Assembly (NCBI RefSeq): GCF_023369855.1 | Contig: NZ_JAMBPP010000004.1 | Location: 248,001 to 312,000, forward strand | Origin: Actinotalea alkalitolerans | Lineage (GTDB): Bacteria > Actinomycetota > Actinomycetes > Actinomycetales > Cellulomonadaceae | Direction: 5' to 3' | DNA: 64,000 nucleotides | Shown here: piece after piece, positions 17,038 through 25,709 of the stretch | How the letters are laid out: each line of letters begins with the position of its first letter | Numbering within the stretch: the stretch's first letter is position 1 | Made by a program: the position numbers and the translations under genes | Notes under the pieces: model-generated | What the model was told of the DNA's origin: nothing | What the model saw: the letters and a program-made list of their open reading frames with translations, nothing else | Database searches by the model: none

Positions 17038-17682
17038 ATGAACCAGGGCTGGCATCACCCGGGCGTGATGGGTGTTCTCGTCGCGGCGTCGGCGGCGTTG
17101 ATCGTGACCGGGTGCGCGAGTCAGCCCTCGGCCCCCGCGGGCGCTCCGGCCGCGTCGGAGTCCCTGCAGGCCGACGAGCCGACGTCGGGCGTGGCCGAGC
17201 TCCAGGACGGCGCCCCGCCCCTGGCAGACGGGACGCTCCTGACCCACGAGCCTGAGGCGCTGGCCGAGGGCACGACCGCGTACCGCCTGACCAGTGGCGA
17301 GTACATCGTCCTCGACGTCACCCAGCCGTTGCCCGAGGTCGTCCGCGAGGACCTCGCGGCCCCGGTGCGCGACGGCGTCGAGGCCAGCCCGTCGAGCCAG
17401 GGCACCACCCCCGCCACGGCGGCGGTGATCGAGTCGCTCGAGCGCGCGGAGTCCACCGGCAGGACCGTCGTCCTCCTGTCCAAGGAGTACTCACCGCTCA
17501 ACCCCGGCGAGGAACCAGGATGGATCTACTTCGGCCTGGCGAAGGTCGACGGGGAGTTCCGGATGGTGTCCGGCGAGGTGGCGTCCACGACCCGTGACGC
17601 CGCGCACGACGCGAGTCAGGCGTGGATCTCCTCCCGGCCGGACCCGGCGGCGCACGACCTTGTCGACGCGACAGCCGAGTAG
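17038..17682 (+). CDS. putative lipoprotein, hypothetical
   Basis: 214 residues with a lipoprotein signal peptide (GVLVAASAALIVTGCASQP), a low-complexity Ser/Pro/Glu linker and a C-terminal domain of unknown family containing EYIVLDVTQPLPEVV, TVVLLSKEYSPLNP and WIYFGLAKVDGEFRMVSGE. The frame is open for over 1 kb upstream, but that part is antisense to the coiled-coil gene. ATG 17038 follows TAGGGT by 8 nt, consistent with a leaderless start. It is the last chromosomal gene before the left end of the mobile element. Confidence 0.7.
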   Translation: MNQGWHHPGVMGVLVAASAALIVTGCASQPSAPAGAPAASESLQADEPTSGVAELQDGAPPLADGTLLTHEPEALAEGTTAYRLTSGEYIVLDVTQPLPEVVREDLAAPVRDGVEASPSSQGTTPATAAVIESLERAESTGRTVVLLSKEYSPLNPGEEPGWIYFGLAKVDGEFRMVSGEVASTTRDAAHDASQAWISSRPDPAAHDLVDATAE

Positions 17683-17840
17683 CCGGCGAGGACCTCGTCG
17701 TCGGGGATCAGGCCCGCGACCGTCAGGTACCAGTCGCTGACGTGCGCCCAGGAGCAGCGGCAGTCGGTGGGACGGGCCACGGTCAGGTCGAGCCACGCTT
17801 CCGTCGACTTGGCCGCGGAGACAAGAGAGGGCCCTCGAGT

Positions 17841-17897
17841 GGGGCCCTGACCTGCGAAGACACTGTGCTCCCGCGACTGGACTCGAACCAGTAACCG
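17841..17897. repeat. Left attachment repeat (57 bp) with tRNA-Asn 3' remnant
   Basis: Identical over 57 bp to 36803-36859. It contains the last 30 nt of tRNA-Asn(GTT) on the minus strand (17868-17897) plus downstream sequence including one arm of the tRNA terminator. The match stops abruptly at 17898, where the intact tRNA continues at the other end. This marks the left boundary of the inserted element; the remnant cannot fold as a tRNA. Confidence 0.9.
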
Positions 17898-17970
17898 GCA
17901 CCTCCGGCCGTGACTGGTGCAACCAGCCACGATATGCTCCTGACCTGTGGTCTTATCGACCAGAGGCGGT

Positions 17971-18040
17971 GCACCGAGAGGCACCGAAAGGCACCGGATG
18001 CACCCCTGATTGGGCACGTATTGGGCACGAATCGGGCACG
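17971..18040. repeat. Iterated sites GCACCG and TTGGGCACG beside the left end
   Basis: GCACCG begins at 17971, 17981 and 17991 (10-bp phase). TTGGGCACG begins at 18010 and 18021, and TCGGGCACG at 18032 (11-bp phase). Two TTGGGCACG copies with the same 11-bp phase recur near the right end (36759, 36770). Helically phased repeats next to att sites are typical arm-type binding sites for integrase or directionality factors. Confidence 0.6.
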
Positions 18041-18051
18041 GAGGAGCAGTG

Positions 18052-19164
18052 ATGGGTGGCAAGCGAGGGTTCGGGGCGATCCGCCGACTGCCGTCCGGTG
18101 CCTACCAGGCGCGGTACACCGGACCCGACGGGCTCCGGCACCAGGCGCCGTGGAGCTTCGCGACGAAGGAGCACGCCGACGTCTGGCTCGCCGGGCAGCG
18201 GACCGACATCTCCCGAGGGGTGTGGACCCCGCCTGGTGTACCCGGGCCCGACGAGGTTGCTCTGACGTTCGGCACCTATGCCGAGGCATGGGTGGCGGGC
18301 AGGGACCTGAAGCCTCGGACCCGGGCGCACTACGAGAGCATCTTGGCGACGCGCCTCGTTCCCGCGTTCGGGAAGCGGCCGCTGGACGCGATCAGGCCGT
18401 CCGACGTCCGGCTATGGCACGCCACCACTGACGCGACCAAGCCGACGATCCGGGCGCACTCCTACGCCCTGCTGCGGACGATCTTTGCCACGGCGGTCGC
18501 TGATGACCTCGTCCCCACGAACCCCTGCCGGATCGTCGGCGCCGGGACGACCAGGCGCGCCGGCAAGACGCGGCCGGCCTCGTTGGCCGAGCTCGAGGTC
18601 CTGGTTGCGGCGATGCCCGAGCGGTTGCGCCTGATGGTCCTGCTCGGAGCGTGGTGCGCGCTGAGGTTCGGCGAGCTGGCCGAGCTGCGCCGCATGGACG
18701 TCGACCTCAAGCGGGGCATCGTGCGGGTCCGCAGGGGAGTGGTGCGGGTCAGCACCGAGGTCATCGTGGGCACACCCAAGTCGACCGCCGGCGTCCGCGA
18801 CGTCGCGGTTCCGCCACACCTGATGTCGGCGGTCCGGGCGCATCTGAATGCCCATGTCGGCGCGGAGACGGACGCGTTGCTCTTCCCGGCCAGCGACGGC
18901 CGGAACATGAGCCCGAACAGCCTCTACTGGCACTACTACCCAGCCCGTGTCGCGGCTGGGCGCCCGGACCTGCGCTTCCACGACCTGCGCCACACCGGCG
19001 CGGTGCTCGCCGCGTCAACGGGTGCCACCTTGGCCGAGCTGATGGCCCGACTCGGCCACTCGACCCCGGCGGCCGCGATGAAGTACCAGCACGCCGCTGC
19101 CGATCGCGACCGGGTGATCGCCGACGCGCTCTCTCGCCTCGCCTCGGCGCCGCCGTCGGGCTGA
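18052..19164 (+). CDS. int: tyrosine site-specific integrase
   Basis: 370 residues of phage-type integrase: an N-terminal arm-binding region (GFGAIRRLPSGAYQARYTGP), a SAM-like core-binding domain (about 85-165, FGTYAEAWVAG...) and a catalytic domain. The latter has Arg in ALRFGELAEL (about R205), HDLRHTG (about H310/R313), LGHST and the nucleophilic Tyr in MKYQHA (about Y345). It would cut and rejoin the tRNA-Asn attachment site. ATG 18052 follows GGAGGAG; the frame is open to 18010 but that overlaps the repeat sites. It reads away from the left att. Confidence 0.95.
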   Translation: MGGKRGFGAIRRLPSGAYQARYTGPDGLRHQAPWSFATKEHADVWLAGQRTDISRGVWTPPGVPGPDEVALTFGTYAEAWVAGRDLKPRTRAHYESILATRLVPAFGKRPLDAIRPSDVRLWHATTDATKPTIRAHSYALLRTIFATAVADDLVPTNPCRIVGAGTTRRAGKTRPASLAELEVLVAAMPERLRLMVLLGAWCALRFGELAELRRMDVDLKRGIVRVRRGVVRVSTEVIVGTPKSTAGVRDVAVPPHLMSAVRAHLNAHVGAETDALLFPASDGRNMSPNSLYWHYYPARVAAGRPDLRFHDLRHTGAVLAASTGATLAELMARLGHSTPAAAMKYQHAAADRDRVIADALSRLASAPPSG

Positions 19165-19226
19165 TCTCAACCCCCGGTCGCTGCGCTTGGATGGGGTTCT
19201 GTCACCGGTCGGTGGCGGGCTGTTCG

Positions 19227-19247
19227 CGCCGCCACGATGTGGCGGCG
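19227..19247 (+). terminator. Hairpin terminator after integrase
   Basis: CGCCGCCAC (19227-19235) pairs perfectly with GTGGCGGCG (19239-19247) around a GAT loop. It lies in the 162-bp gap between the integrase and the oxidoreductase gene. Confidence 0.5.
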
Positions 19248-19326
19248 GGTGCGGTGACGACTGCATCTGGATCGCGCCCCACGCGGTCCGCGTGACGGGA
19301 AGGCCGCAGTCGGCCAAGATGGTGAC

Positions 19327-20304
19327 GTGACCAGCGACGCTCCCGCCTCGACCACTCCGGCAACCCGCCGGGTCGGGGTGATGCTCCCGCGCGACCTGCC
19401 CGCCGCCGAGGTGCTGCCCTTCGCGCGCCGCGCCGACGAGCTCGGGTTCGACGAGCTCTGGGTCGTGGAGGACCTCGGCTTCCGCGGCGGCGTCGCGCAG
19501 GCCTCGGCCGTGCTCGCCGTCACCGACCGCATCACGGTCGGGATCGGCATCGCGCCGGCCGCCGCGCGCCACCCCGCGTTCGCCGCGATGGAGATCGCGA
19601 CGCTCGGCCAGCTCTTCCCCGGCCGCGTCATCGCCGGCATCGGTCACGGCATGCCCGACTGGATGCGCAGCCTCGGCGCCTGGCCCGCGAGTCCGCTGAC
19701 GCTCCTAGAGGAGACCACGACGGCGGTGCGCTCCGTGCTGCGCGGCACCCCCGTCCCCCCGGGTCGCTACGTGACGGTCGACCACGAGGAGTTCCTCGAG
19801 CTGCCCGACGTCGTCCCGCCCCTCGTCCTCGGCGTGCGCGGTCCGCGGTCGCTCGCCCTGTCGGGCCGGGTCGCGGACGGCACCCTGCTCGCCGAACCCG
19901 CACCGCCCACCTACATCCGCGCCGCCCTCGGCCACATCGCGGCCGACGGACCGCACGAACTCATCACCTACGACGTCGCGCACGTGGACGACGATGGCGA
20001 CGCCGCCCTCGAAGCCGTCCGCCCCGGGCTCGCCTACGTCGGCGAGCCCGACTGGGCCCCGCACCTGGTCAACCTGGACCTCGCCGAGGATCTCGCCGAG
20101 CTGCGCGGTCGGTGCGACTCGCCCGCCGCATTCGCCGCGGCCCTCCCGCTCGCGTGGGTCGACGCGCTCAGCCTGGCCGGCACGCCCGAGGCGGTGAGCG
20201 CGAAAATCGCCGCGCGGCACGACGCCGGCGCGACCAGCATCGTTCTCACACCCGTCGGCGAGGACCGCCTCGGACAGCTGGAGCAGCTTGCGCGCGTGCT
20301 CTGA
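19327..20304 (+). CDS. LLM-class (luciferase-like) flavin-dependent oxidoreductase
   Basis: A 325-residue TIM-barrel protein. RVGVMLPRDLPAAEVLPFAR, the DELGFDELWVVEDLGFRGG segment, RITVGIGIAPAAARHPAFAA and FPGRVIAGIGHGMPDWMRSL are typical of bacterial luciferase-like monooxygenases and F420/FMN-dependent reductases. The substrate is unknown and no pathway partners are visible, so it appears as single-gene cargo of the element. The GTG start at 19327 lacks a clear ribosome site; the domain begins at once after a short Thr/Ser/Ala tail. Confidence 0.88.
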   Translation: MTSDAPASTTPATRRVGVMLPRDLPAAEVLPFARRADELGFDELWVVEDLGFRGGVAQASAVLAVTDRITVGIGIAPAAARHPAFAAMEIATLGQLFPGRVIAGIGHGMPDWMRSLGAWPASPLTLLEETTTAVRSVLRGTPVPPGRYVTVDHEEFLELPDVVPPLVLGVRGPRSLALSGRVADGTLLAEPAPPTYIRAALGHIAADGPHELITYDVAHVDDDGDAALEAVRPGLAYVGEPDWAPHLVNLDLAEDLAELRGRCDSPAAFAAALPLAWVDALSLAGTPEAVSAKIAARHDAGATSIVLTPVGEDRLGQLEQLARVL

Positions 20305-20779
20305 CACGCGGCGCCCTCGGTGGTTCGACCCTGAGCCCGTGGCAGATGCCACGGAGTTCGCGCTGCGACTCGATCGCGTCGCCCCGGCCACCGACCGTGA
20401 CGCGCTGATGCAGCGCTACGCACCGCTGCCAGAGCCGACTTACTCCACGGCCACGCCCGCACAACAGGCGGCGGTCGACAGCAACCTGCCCTCCCAGCGC
20501 GTGGCGATGGTCGTTGAGCGGCTCGACGCGATCAGCGATCAGCGCTCCGACGTCGACCCAGGCCCCCGCGCTGCCGCCGCGTACGCGATGACGTTCGACC
20601 GGTCCGTCATCCACGACCCAACCTCGTTCGAACCGGCTGCTGACGGACTGCGCCTTGGGAAAGTTCGTGAAGTATCGCTCACCGGCGAGGGCGGCGACGA
20701 CCCAGCACTAACTTGGTCATCGCCGCCCTGCCCGGGTATCAGCGGTTGGGGGTGTAGCCGGTGCGGTCGGCGTCGGTGA
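20288..20779 (+). CDS. hypothetical protein or gene remnant
   Basis: A 163-codon frame overlaps the oxidoreductase end by 17 bp and the acetyltransferase gene on the other strand by 41 bp. The central part (FALRLDRVAPATDRDALMQR, YSTATPAQQAAVDSNLPSQR, VAMVVERLDAISDQRSDVDP) has a protein-like composition. The ends do not, and no ribosome site is visible. I recognise no family. It may be the leftover of a gene broken when the acetyltransferase segment was inserted. Confidence 0.3.
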   Translation: MRACSDTRRPRWFDPEPVADATEFALRLDRVAPATDRDALMQRYAPLPEPTYSTATPAQQAAVDSNLPSQRVAMVVERLDAISDQRSDVDPGPRAAAAYAMTFDRSVIHDPTSFEPAADGLRLGKVREVSLTGEGGDDPALTWSSPPCPGISGWGCSRCGRRR

Positions 20780-21338
20780 TCTGACGCAAGGGCCGAGCGG
20801 GGTTGCCCGCGACGACGGTAGCGGCGGGAACGTCGCGTGTCACGACGCTTCCGCCGCCGATGATCGCCCCGTCACCGATGCTCACGCCGGGCAGGATGGT
20901 GACGCCGCCGGCGATCCAGACACCATTGCCGATGGTGATGGGGTTGGCCTGGCAGGCGCCAGCGACTCGCTCAGCGAGGTCCAGGACGTGGTTAGAGGTG
21001 TAGAGGCCGACTTTGGGTCCGATGAGGACGTCATCACCGATGGTGATGGGGGCGCCGTCGAGCATCACGCAGTCAAAGTTGGCGAAGAAGCGTTGCCCGA
21101 GGTGGATGTTCTTGCCGAACTCGCACCGAAAGGTGGGCTCGAAGTGTGCGCCCGCGCCGAAGCTGCCCAGCACTTCGCGCAGCAGGCGTTCGCGGTCCTC
21201 CTGCGGTTTGCCGAAGGTGGCGTTGTAGGCGGTGGTGGCCAGGGTCGCCTCCTGACGGGCCTGGATCAGCTCTGCGGTCAGGTCGTCGTAGACGGCTCCG
21301 GTGGCGATGTGGGCAAGCTGCTCAGCCAGCGTGGACAC
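20739..21338 (-). CDS. maltose/galactoside O-acetyltransferase family protein
   Basis: 199 residues with the Maa/LacA layout. A helical N-terminal cap contains YNATFGKPQEDRERLLREVLG, followed by FRCEFGKNIHLGQRFFANFD. A left-handed beta-helix of hexapeptide repeats then carries ITIGDDVLIGPKVGLYTSNH (catalytic His), NPITIGNGVWIAGGVTILPG and IGGGSVVTRDVPAATVVAGNPA. These enzymes acetylate sugars with acetyl-CoA in the cytoplasm. It lies in mobile-element cargo, 34 bp from the DUF1349 gene on the same strand, so the two may be co-transcribed. Confidence 0.9.
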   Translation of the reverse strand: MSTLAEQLAHIATGAVYDDLTAELIQARQEATLATTAYNATFGKPQEDRERLLREVLGSFGAGAHFEPTFRCEFGKNIHLGQRFFANFDCVMLDGAPITIGDDVLIGPKVGLYTSNHVLDLAERVAGACQANPITIGNGVWIAGGVTILPGVSIGDGAIIGGGSVVTRDVPAATVVAGNPARPLRQITDADRTGYTPNR

Positions 21339-21372
21339 GGCTCTCCTCTTCTTGAGGTCTTGGTCTGTTGTG

Positions 21373-21984
21373 TCAGGAGCCGTCGCGCAGGTCGCCCAGG
21401 CGCGTGGCGGTGAAGGCGACGTCGCTGAAGCGCACGTCGCACTCCTGACCGTTGGGGCTCTGGGCCTCGAACCCGATCTGCGGCGCGCTCACGCCGAGGT
21501 TGAAGGCGCGGATGAAAGAGAAGACCTTGCCGTCGGTGGAGGCGTGGAAGGCCCAGACGTCATCGATGCGGGCGATGCGCAGCCACACGCGATCGGCGGG
21601 GACCAAGAAGCCGTTGGCGTCGTCGCTGAGCTCGCGGGTGACGACCGAGACGACCATCGCCTCCCCTTGGGGGGAGTACTCAAAGCACAACTTCGCCCAG
21701 TGGCGCTCGTCAGCCCAGATCAGCAGGACGCCGGCGTCGAAGGTCTGGGTGAACTGGACCTGGACTCGGGCGGTGAGGGTGAAGTCACCCGCAGGCGGTG
21801 TTCCCAGCAGGGTGACCGCGTTCATGAGGGACTGCGCAGCGATCCCGCCCTGGCCGGAAGGGTCCACGAACAGGTCGCTGCAGGGCTTGGCGCTGACCTC
21901 CACCCCGGTCGGGGTGGTGCGCCAGGGCCACGGTTCGGACTCTTGCAGGGCAAACGGCACTCCAGGCACACGCGTCCCGGTCAC
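21373..21984 (-). CDS. DUF1349 (concanavalin-like fold) protein
   Basis: 203 residues matching DUF1349: ALQESEPWPWRTTPTGVEVS, DLFVDPSGQGG, FDAGVLLIWADERHWAKLCF and VWLRIARIDDVWAFHASTDG. The family is predicted to have a concanavalin A-like jelly-roll fold and is often called regulation of enolase protein 1; its role is not established. There is no signal peptide, so it is probably cytoplasmic. It is likely co-transcribed with the acetyltransferase gene that follows. Confidence 0.85.
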   Translation of the reverse strand: MTGTRVPGVPFALQESEPWPWRTTPTGVEVSAKPCSDLFVDPSGQGGIAAQSLMNAVTLLGTPPAGDFTLTARVQVQFTQTFDAGVLLIWADERHWAKLCFEYSPQGEAMVVSVVTRELSDDANGFLVPADRVWLRIARIDDVWAFHASTDGKVFSFIRAFNLGVSAPQIGFEAQSPNGQECDVRFSDVAFTATRLGDLRDGS

Positions 21985-22019
21985 GAGCTCGTCTCTTTTC
22001 CTCGGGGAATCGTGGTGGG

Positions 22020-22250
22020 TTAGGGGCTCTTGGTGAACTTCATCGTGGGGTGGGGCACGATGCGTCGTACGGCCGAGAGAGCGTACATCTGCTCGCCCTG
22101 GAACCGCTCGTATGCGTCGCTGTCGGCAACCTCCACCCGGATGAGGTAGTCCACCTCCCCGTAGGTTCGGCGTACTTCGGTGACCTCCTGGAAGGCGGTG
22201 ATGTGATCGTGACTGGATACGCGACGTCCGAGCTTGGCGGCTTTGGCCAC
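22020..22250 (-). pseudogene. Lrp/AsnC ligand-binding domain fragment lacking the DNA-binding half
   Basis: 76 residues from a GTG at 22250: HDHITAFQEVTEVRRTYGEV, YLIRVEVADSDAYERFQ and LSAVRRIVPHPTMKFTKSP match the C-terminal RAM domain of Lrp/AsnC regulators. The usual N-terminal HTH (about 60 residues) is missing, and I cannot find it in any frame upstream. It is either a stand-alone RAM-domain protein, which do exist, or the remnant of a regulator cut during rearrangement. It lies 35 bp from the DUF1349 gene. Confidence 0.6.
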
Positions 22251-22380
22251 CGTCTCTCCTTCGAGATCGGTGACCTCGACCAGACCGACCTACGACCGAT
22301 CATCGACGAGCTCTCCGAGGTCGTCGAACATTTCCCACCAATCCGGAGGTAGGTCCAGCACGCACACTGGCGCGCTGAAA

Positions 22381-22390
22381 GCGGCATGAC
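22381..22390 (+). repeat. Isolated core-like repeat GCGGCATGAC
   Basis: A partial match to the array core, in the same orientation as the copies at 25-32 kb. It lies just outside the 3' end of the ABC transporter operon, which could itself be a large unit of the array. Confidence 0.4.
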
Positions 22391-22428
22391 GGGACGCTCG
22401 TCGAACCTCACACCGGCGCCGATGTGCT

Positions 22429-23037
22429 TCATGTTCCGGGCGCAGTCCGAGGAGTCGCGAGGAACGCGGAGCAGGTTGCAGCGGTGCCGATGCCGATGAG
22501 CCAGAGGTCGACGGGCGCGTCCCATCCGGCGAGGAGCCGGGCCCACCAGGCGACGTCTCCGTCGGGTTCGGCGCCGGCGAACAGGACGCAGCCGACGTAG
22601 GCGAGCAGGATCATCGCTGCTGCGGGGAACGACGCTCGGCGGGCGATGAGGGCACAGACGCCAGCGGTGACGGCCAGGGTGCGCAGGCCAGCGAGGACTT
22701 GGGGTGGTGCGAGCTCGGCCAGGGCGCCGGCTGTGACGAGCAGCAGGGTCTGGGACAGCAGGAGTCCGACTCCGAGCGTGAGTCGCAGTGTGCGCATCGG
22801 GCGGGGTGAGAGGGCCTCGAGGTGAGGGTCGGCTGGGCGCACGGCGAGTGCGATGACGCTGCCCAGCAGCATGGCGTGGATGGTGCTGACGGTCAGGAGC
22901 AGGGACGGTCCGCGCATCTGCGGGGTGGGGATCGCGCCGGTGAGGGCCGCGGCCGCCACGGTGAGCGCGATGCTGACGGCGAGAGCGAGGACGGTGTCGC
23001 GTCGTGCCAGCCACACGAGGTACGGCGGGCTACCCAC
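22429..23037 (-). CDS. membrane protein of ABC transporter operon (hypothetical)
   Basis: 202 residues with about six hydrophobic helices (VLALAVSIALTVAAAALTGA, TLRLTLGVGLLLSQTLLLVT, AAMILLAYVGCVLFAG). I recognise no family. The GTG start lies within the end of the preceding permease gene (8-bp overlap), so it is translationally coupled as the third gene of an ATPase-permease-membrane protein operon. It probably forms part of the same transporter complex. Confidence 0.65.
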   Translation of the reverse strand: MGSPPYLVWLARRDTVLALAVSIALTVAAAALTGAIPTPQMRGPSLLLTVSTIHAMLLGSVIALAVRPADPHLEALSPRPMRTLRLTLGVGLLLSQTLLLVTAGALAELAPPQVLAGLRTLAVTAGVCALIARRASFPAAAMILLAYVGCVLFAGAEPDGDVAWWARLLAGWDAPVDLWLIGIGTAATCSAFLATPRTAPGT

Positions 23038-24244
23038 AGCGTGCCCGAATGGTGTCGTAGGTCGTGGCTGCCTCGGCGGGGGTCAGGTCCCCTGCGATGC
23101 GATCGGCGAACAGACTCCAGAGCTCTTGGTGTGCCTCGGGATGACCCATCGGGCAGTCGTCGAGCAGCTCGACCACCCTCGTCTCGAGCATCACCTGTCG
23201 GAGCTCTGCCACCTCGGGTTGTGGGTGAGGCGTCTGCACCTCGAGGTCTTCGGGCGCCTGCAATGGCACGAAGGTCTGGACGTACCGGCGGGGCTGCACG
23301 GGGAGCCCGGTAGTTGCGGTGTGGACGTCGCGCGCTGCCGCTTCCCACGTCGGTGTCTGATGGGCTTGATCTGCCCAGAGGCAGATCGGGCTGGCGCTCG
23401 CTGTGCACACGACGCCGGCGGGGTTGGTTCGGCCGAACCAGTTCGGCGCACCAACGACAAGGACATGTCCCGCAGCGAGGACCGTCACGGCCGTCGCGAG
23501 CAGTCGTAACCCCGAACCGGCGGGCTGCTGGCGGTGCAGCCGTTGCAACCAAGCGATCGTCACGGACCCGAAGACGAGGGCGGCGCCCGTGACATAGGCG
23601 GCCAGACCGGCGAAGGAGATCGGGTCGGGGACCGATCCGGGGAACCAGGACTGGTCCACGAACGGGCCGAGCAGGAAGTGCGCACGCCCGAACTGGAGGT
23701 TCAACGACAAGCTGCTGCTCCAGAGCGTCGCCGCGTAGGGGAGCGGAGCGAAGACGATGAGGGCGGCGTGATGACGAACGAGCGCCCCGGCGAGCAGTCC
23801 CGATCCGTAAGTCGCGGCGACCGAACCACAGGCCACCGGCACCGCGAGCCAGGAGTCCCACCGGAAACCACCACCGTGGGCCGCCGTCGCAGCGAAGGCA
23901 GCTGCAAGCGCCACCAGCAGCCCGGTCCACAGCAAGAGCAGGTCCCCGGCGCCCTTGACCGCGATCACTGACGTGACCGATCGGGTCCCTCGCCGCAGCA
24001 AGGTGTGCTCATCGCGGGCCAAACTGCTGCCGGCTAGGAAGCCGGCAGCCACCGACAGGCATCCGGCGATCGCGAACCCGAACACCGTGGCGTAGGACGC
24101 GGTGTTCTGCGCCCGGCCCACCCACACGGACGTGGTCGGTTCCGTCACCACGGCCAGCAGCACGCCGGTCACCGCGATGAGCGCAGCGGGCAGGACCGCG
24201 CTGGAGGAACCCGAGAGCGCCGCGGCCAGACGCCACGTCTTCAC
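23030..24244 (-). CDS. ABC transporter permease-like membrane protein (hypothetical)
   Basis: 404 residues. The N-terminal half has about six transmembrane helices (LPAALIAVTGVLLAVVTEPT, LLLWTGLLVALAAAFAATAA, AALIVFAPLPYAATLWSSSL). An extracytoplasmic tail of about 170 residues contains single Cys and Trp motifs. It has the size and layout of ABC-2 type permeases but no motif I can name. Its start overlaps the ATPase stop by 4 bp (ATGA), tying it to that gene. The substrate is unknown. Confidence 0.7.
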   Translation of the reverse strand: MKTWRLAAALSGSSSAVLPAALIAVTGVLLAVVTEPTTSVWVGRAQNTASYATVFGFAIAGCLSVAAGFLAGSSLARDEHTLLRRGTRSVTSVIAVKGAGDLLLLWTGLLVALAAAFAATAAHGGGFRWDSWLAVPVACGSVAATYGSGLLAGALVRHHAALIVFAPLPYAATLWSSSLSLNLQFGRAHFLLGPFVDQSWFPGSVPDPISFAGLAAYVTGAALVFGSVTIAWLQRLHRQQPAGSGLRLLATAVTVLAAGHVLVVGAPNWFGRTNPAGVVCTASASPICLWADQAHQTPTWEAAARDVHTATTGLPVQPRRYVQTFVPLQAPEDLEVQTPHPQPEVAELRQVMLETRVVELLDDCPMGHPEAHQELWSLFADRIAGDLTPAEAATTYDTIRARCG

Positions 24245-24963
24245 GGCGTCGGGCCCTCGCCGAGCAAGTCGCTCATCCGTACCGGGTCCCCGCCACGGTG
24301 ATCCCGGCTCGTCACAATCTTGCCGTCGCGCATCACGTGCACCCTTGCGTCATGCCGGCTGATCTCCGCCTCCTCGTGCGAGGACATCACCACGATCGCG
24401 CCGCGCTCGACCAACCGGTTGATCACCGCGTGAACCTGCTCGCGGGCGTCGTGGTCCAACCCCGAGGTCGGCTCATCCAGCAGCACGAGCAGGGGGTCGT
24501 GAGCGAGCTCGACCCCGAGGCCCACGCGGCGCTGCATCCCGCCAGACAGTCGCCCCACCCTGGTCGCGCGGACCTCCGCCAACCCGACCTCGATGAGCAG
24601 CTCTTCGCTGCGTCGCGCCAGGTGGCTGGGCGGGACACCGTGCATCCACGCCCCGTACCGCAGGAACTCCTCCACACGGGTTCGCCCCCGCAGCCCGAAA
24701 TCTTGGCGCAGATACGCTGTCGGCGCTCTCAGGTGTCGGCCGGCCCCGTTCGACCCGAGCGGCTCACCATCGAAACTCACCGTCCCATGGGTGACCGGCA
24801 GCACCCCGGCGAGCACCTTCAGCAGGGTCGACTTGCCGCTGCCGTTCGGCCCCACCAAGACCGTGACCCCGCTGCTGAAGACGAGGGAGTCGATCTCCAC
24901 CCGGGCACCACCACGACGTAGGTAGGCGAACCGCAAGCCCTCCACCGAGACGGTGTGCGTCAC
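24241..24963 (-). CDS. ABC transporter ATP-binding protein
   Basis: A 240-residue nucleotide-binding subunit: Walker A VGPNGSGKSTLLK, Q-loop YLRQDFGL, signature LSGGMQRRVGLG, Walker B LLVLLDEPTSGLD and switch VVMSSHEEAE. The overall form is that of ABC-2 type exporters, including bacteriocin or drug resistance systems. It leads a three-gene operon with two membrane proteins inside the mobile element. A resistance or export role is likely but not demonstrable. The start is GTG at 24963. Confidence 0.9.
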   Translation of the reverse strand: MTHTVSVEGLRFAYLRRGGARVEIDSLVFSSGVTVLVGPNGSGKSTLLKVLAGVLPVTHGTVSFDGEPLGSNGAGRHLRAPTAYLRQDFGLRGRTRVEEFLRYGAWMHGVPPSHLARRSEELLIEVGLAEVRATRVGRLSGGMQRRVGLGVELAHDPLLVLLDEPTSGLDHDAREQVHAVINRLVERGAIVVMSSHEEAEISRHDARVHVMRDGKIVTSRDHRGGDPVRMSDLLGEGPTP

Positions 24964-25343
24964 CGGTACACCGCCTCTACTTCAGATGGGACCCAACACC
25001 TGCTGATGGTGGCAGCATCCACATCAAGATCTTGGGCGGCACGCTTGAGCCATCCGCCGGCGTCGGCACGAAAATGAGGCGCAGGTGAGTGGGCGCCAAC
25101 GTCCCTGCGGGCGGCAGATCCGGGCGAGCGTAGCCGCCCTCAACGCGGCATGAGCGCGCGCTTGGTGGGCGTTGACGTCGGCCGCTAGAACGGCCGCCGT
25201 AGGGCGTGTGCCAGGGTGACAGCCATGGCACACGGTCCTGATCAACGCTTCGCCCAAGGGCAGGCAAGACCACTCTCTTGGCGAACCAGCCGGCAAGCCT
25301 GCTGTCACCGGCTCCCGCAGCGACCCCGCCACATTCGGCCCTT
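24964..25343. other. Gene-free stretch holding the first array boundary
   Basis: About 380 bp without a credible gene. The middle carries the hairpin-plus-core boundary (25109-25160). The right part has inverted repeats (for example TGTGCC near 25206 with GGCACA near 25228). Long frames here are arginine/proline-rich antisense noise. Confidence 0.6.
25109..25160 (+). repeat. Array boundary 1: hairpin plus core CGCGGCATGAGCGCGCG
   Basis: GGGCGGC (25109-25115) pairs with GCCGCCC (25133-25139). Two bases after the CTC comes the core (25144-25160). The 32 bases at 25110-25141 recur exactly at 26577-26608 and 31160-31191, the two ends of the duplicated unit. Confidence 0.75.
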
Positions 25344-25574
25344 CTAGCTGAAGTCGGGTCGAGGCGCCTCTGGACGCCAGTACCGCGCGCCGACCGCGAA
25401 ACCGGCGGAGACCGCCACAAGCCCTACGACGACCAACGGGTGGACCTGGGCTCCGGACAGGAACAGCGAGGGGACGAGGAGCATGAGGATGCTCGCGCTC
25501 ACGGCGAGGCCGACGATGCACAAGGCGCTGAGCGCGGTCGGGCTCGGCCACCAGCGATCTCTCGAGCTCTCCAT
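25344..25574 (-). CDS. small two-helix membrane protein (hypothetical)
   Basis: 76 residues: a polar N-terminus (MESSRDRWWPSP), two hydrophobic helices (ALCIVGLAVSASILMLLVP and PLVVVGLVAVSAGFAVGA) and a short polar tail. No family recognised. TACCCT lies 7 nt before the ATG without a Shine-Dalgarno, suggesting a leaderless transcript. It is the single gene of the first array unit. Confidence 0.6.
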   Translation of the reverse strand: MESSRDRWWPSPTALSALCIVGLAVSASILMLLVPSLFLSGAQVHPLVVVGLVAVSAGFAVGARYWRPEAPRPDFS

Positions 25575-25709
25575 GCGAACCAGGGTAGGGGCCCAGACTG
25601 CGACGTGGGTCCTCTCGCCGTCCCGGTCACCGATCGTCTGCGGTGACCACTGCGGGACGTCCGCGTCGATGCTAGGTCCGGCCCCGCCTCACACCGCAAG
25701 GAACCATCA

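Noticed and set aside
17868-17897. A second tRNA-Asn gene at the left end
   Set aside because: Only the 3' 30 nt are present; no D-arm or anticodon, so it is an integration scar.
22050-22352. Plus-strand frame ending in a segment like an Lrp N-terminus
   Set aside because: LDQTDLRPIIDELS looks like the start of an AsnC HTH but lies at the C-terminal end of the frame on the opposite strand to the AsnC fragment, so it cannot be its missing half; most likely chance.
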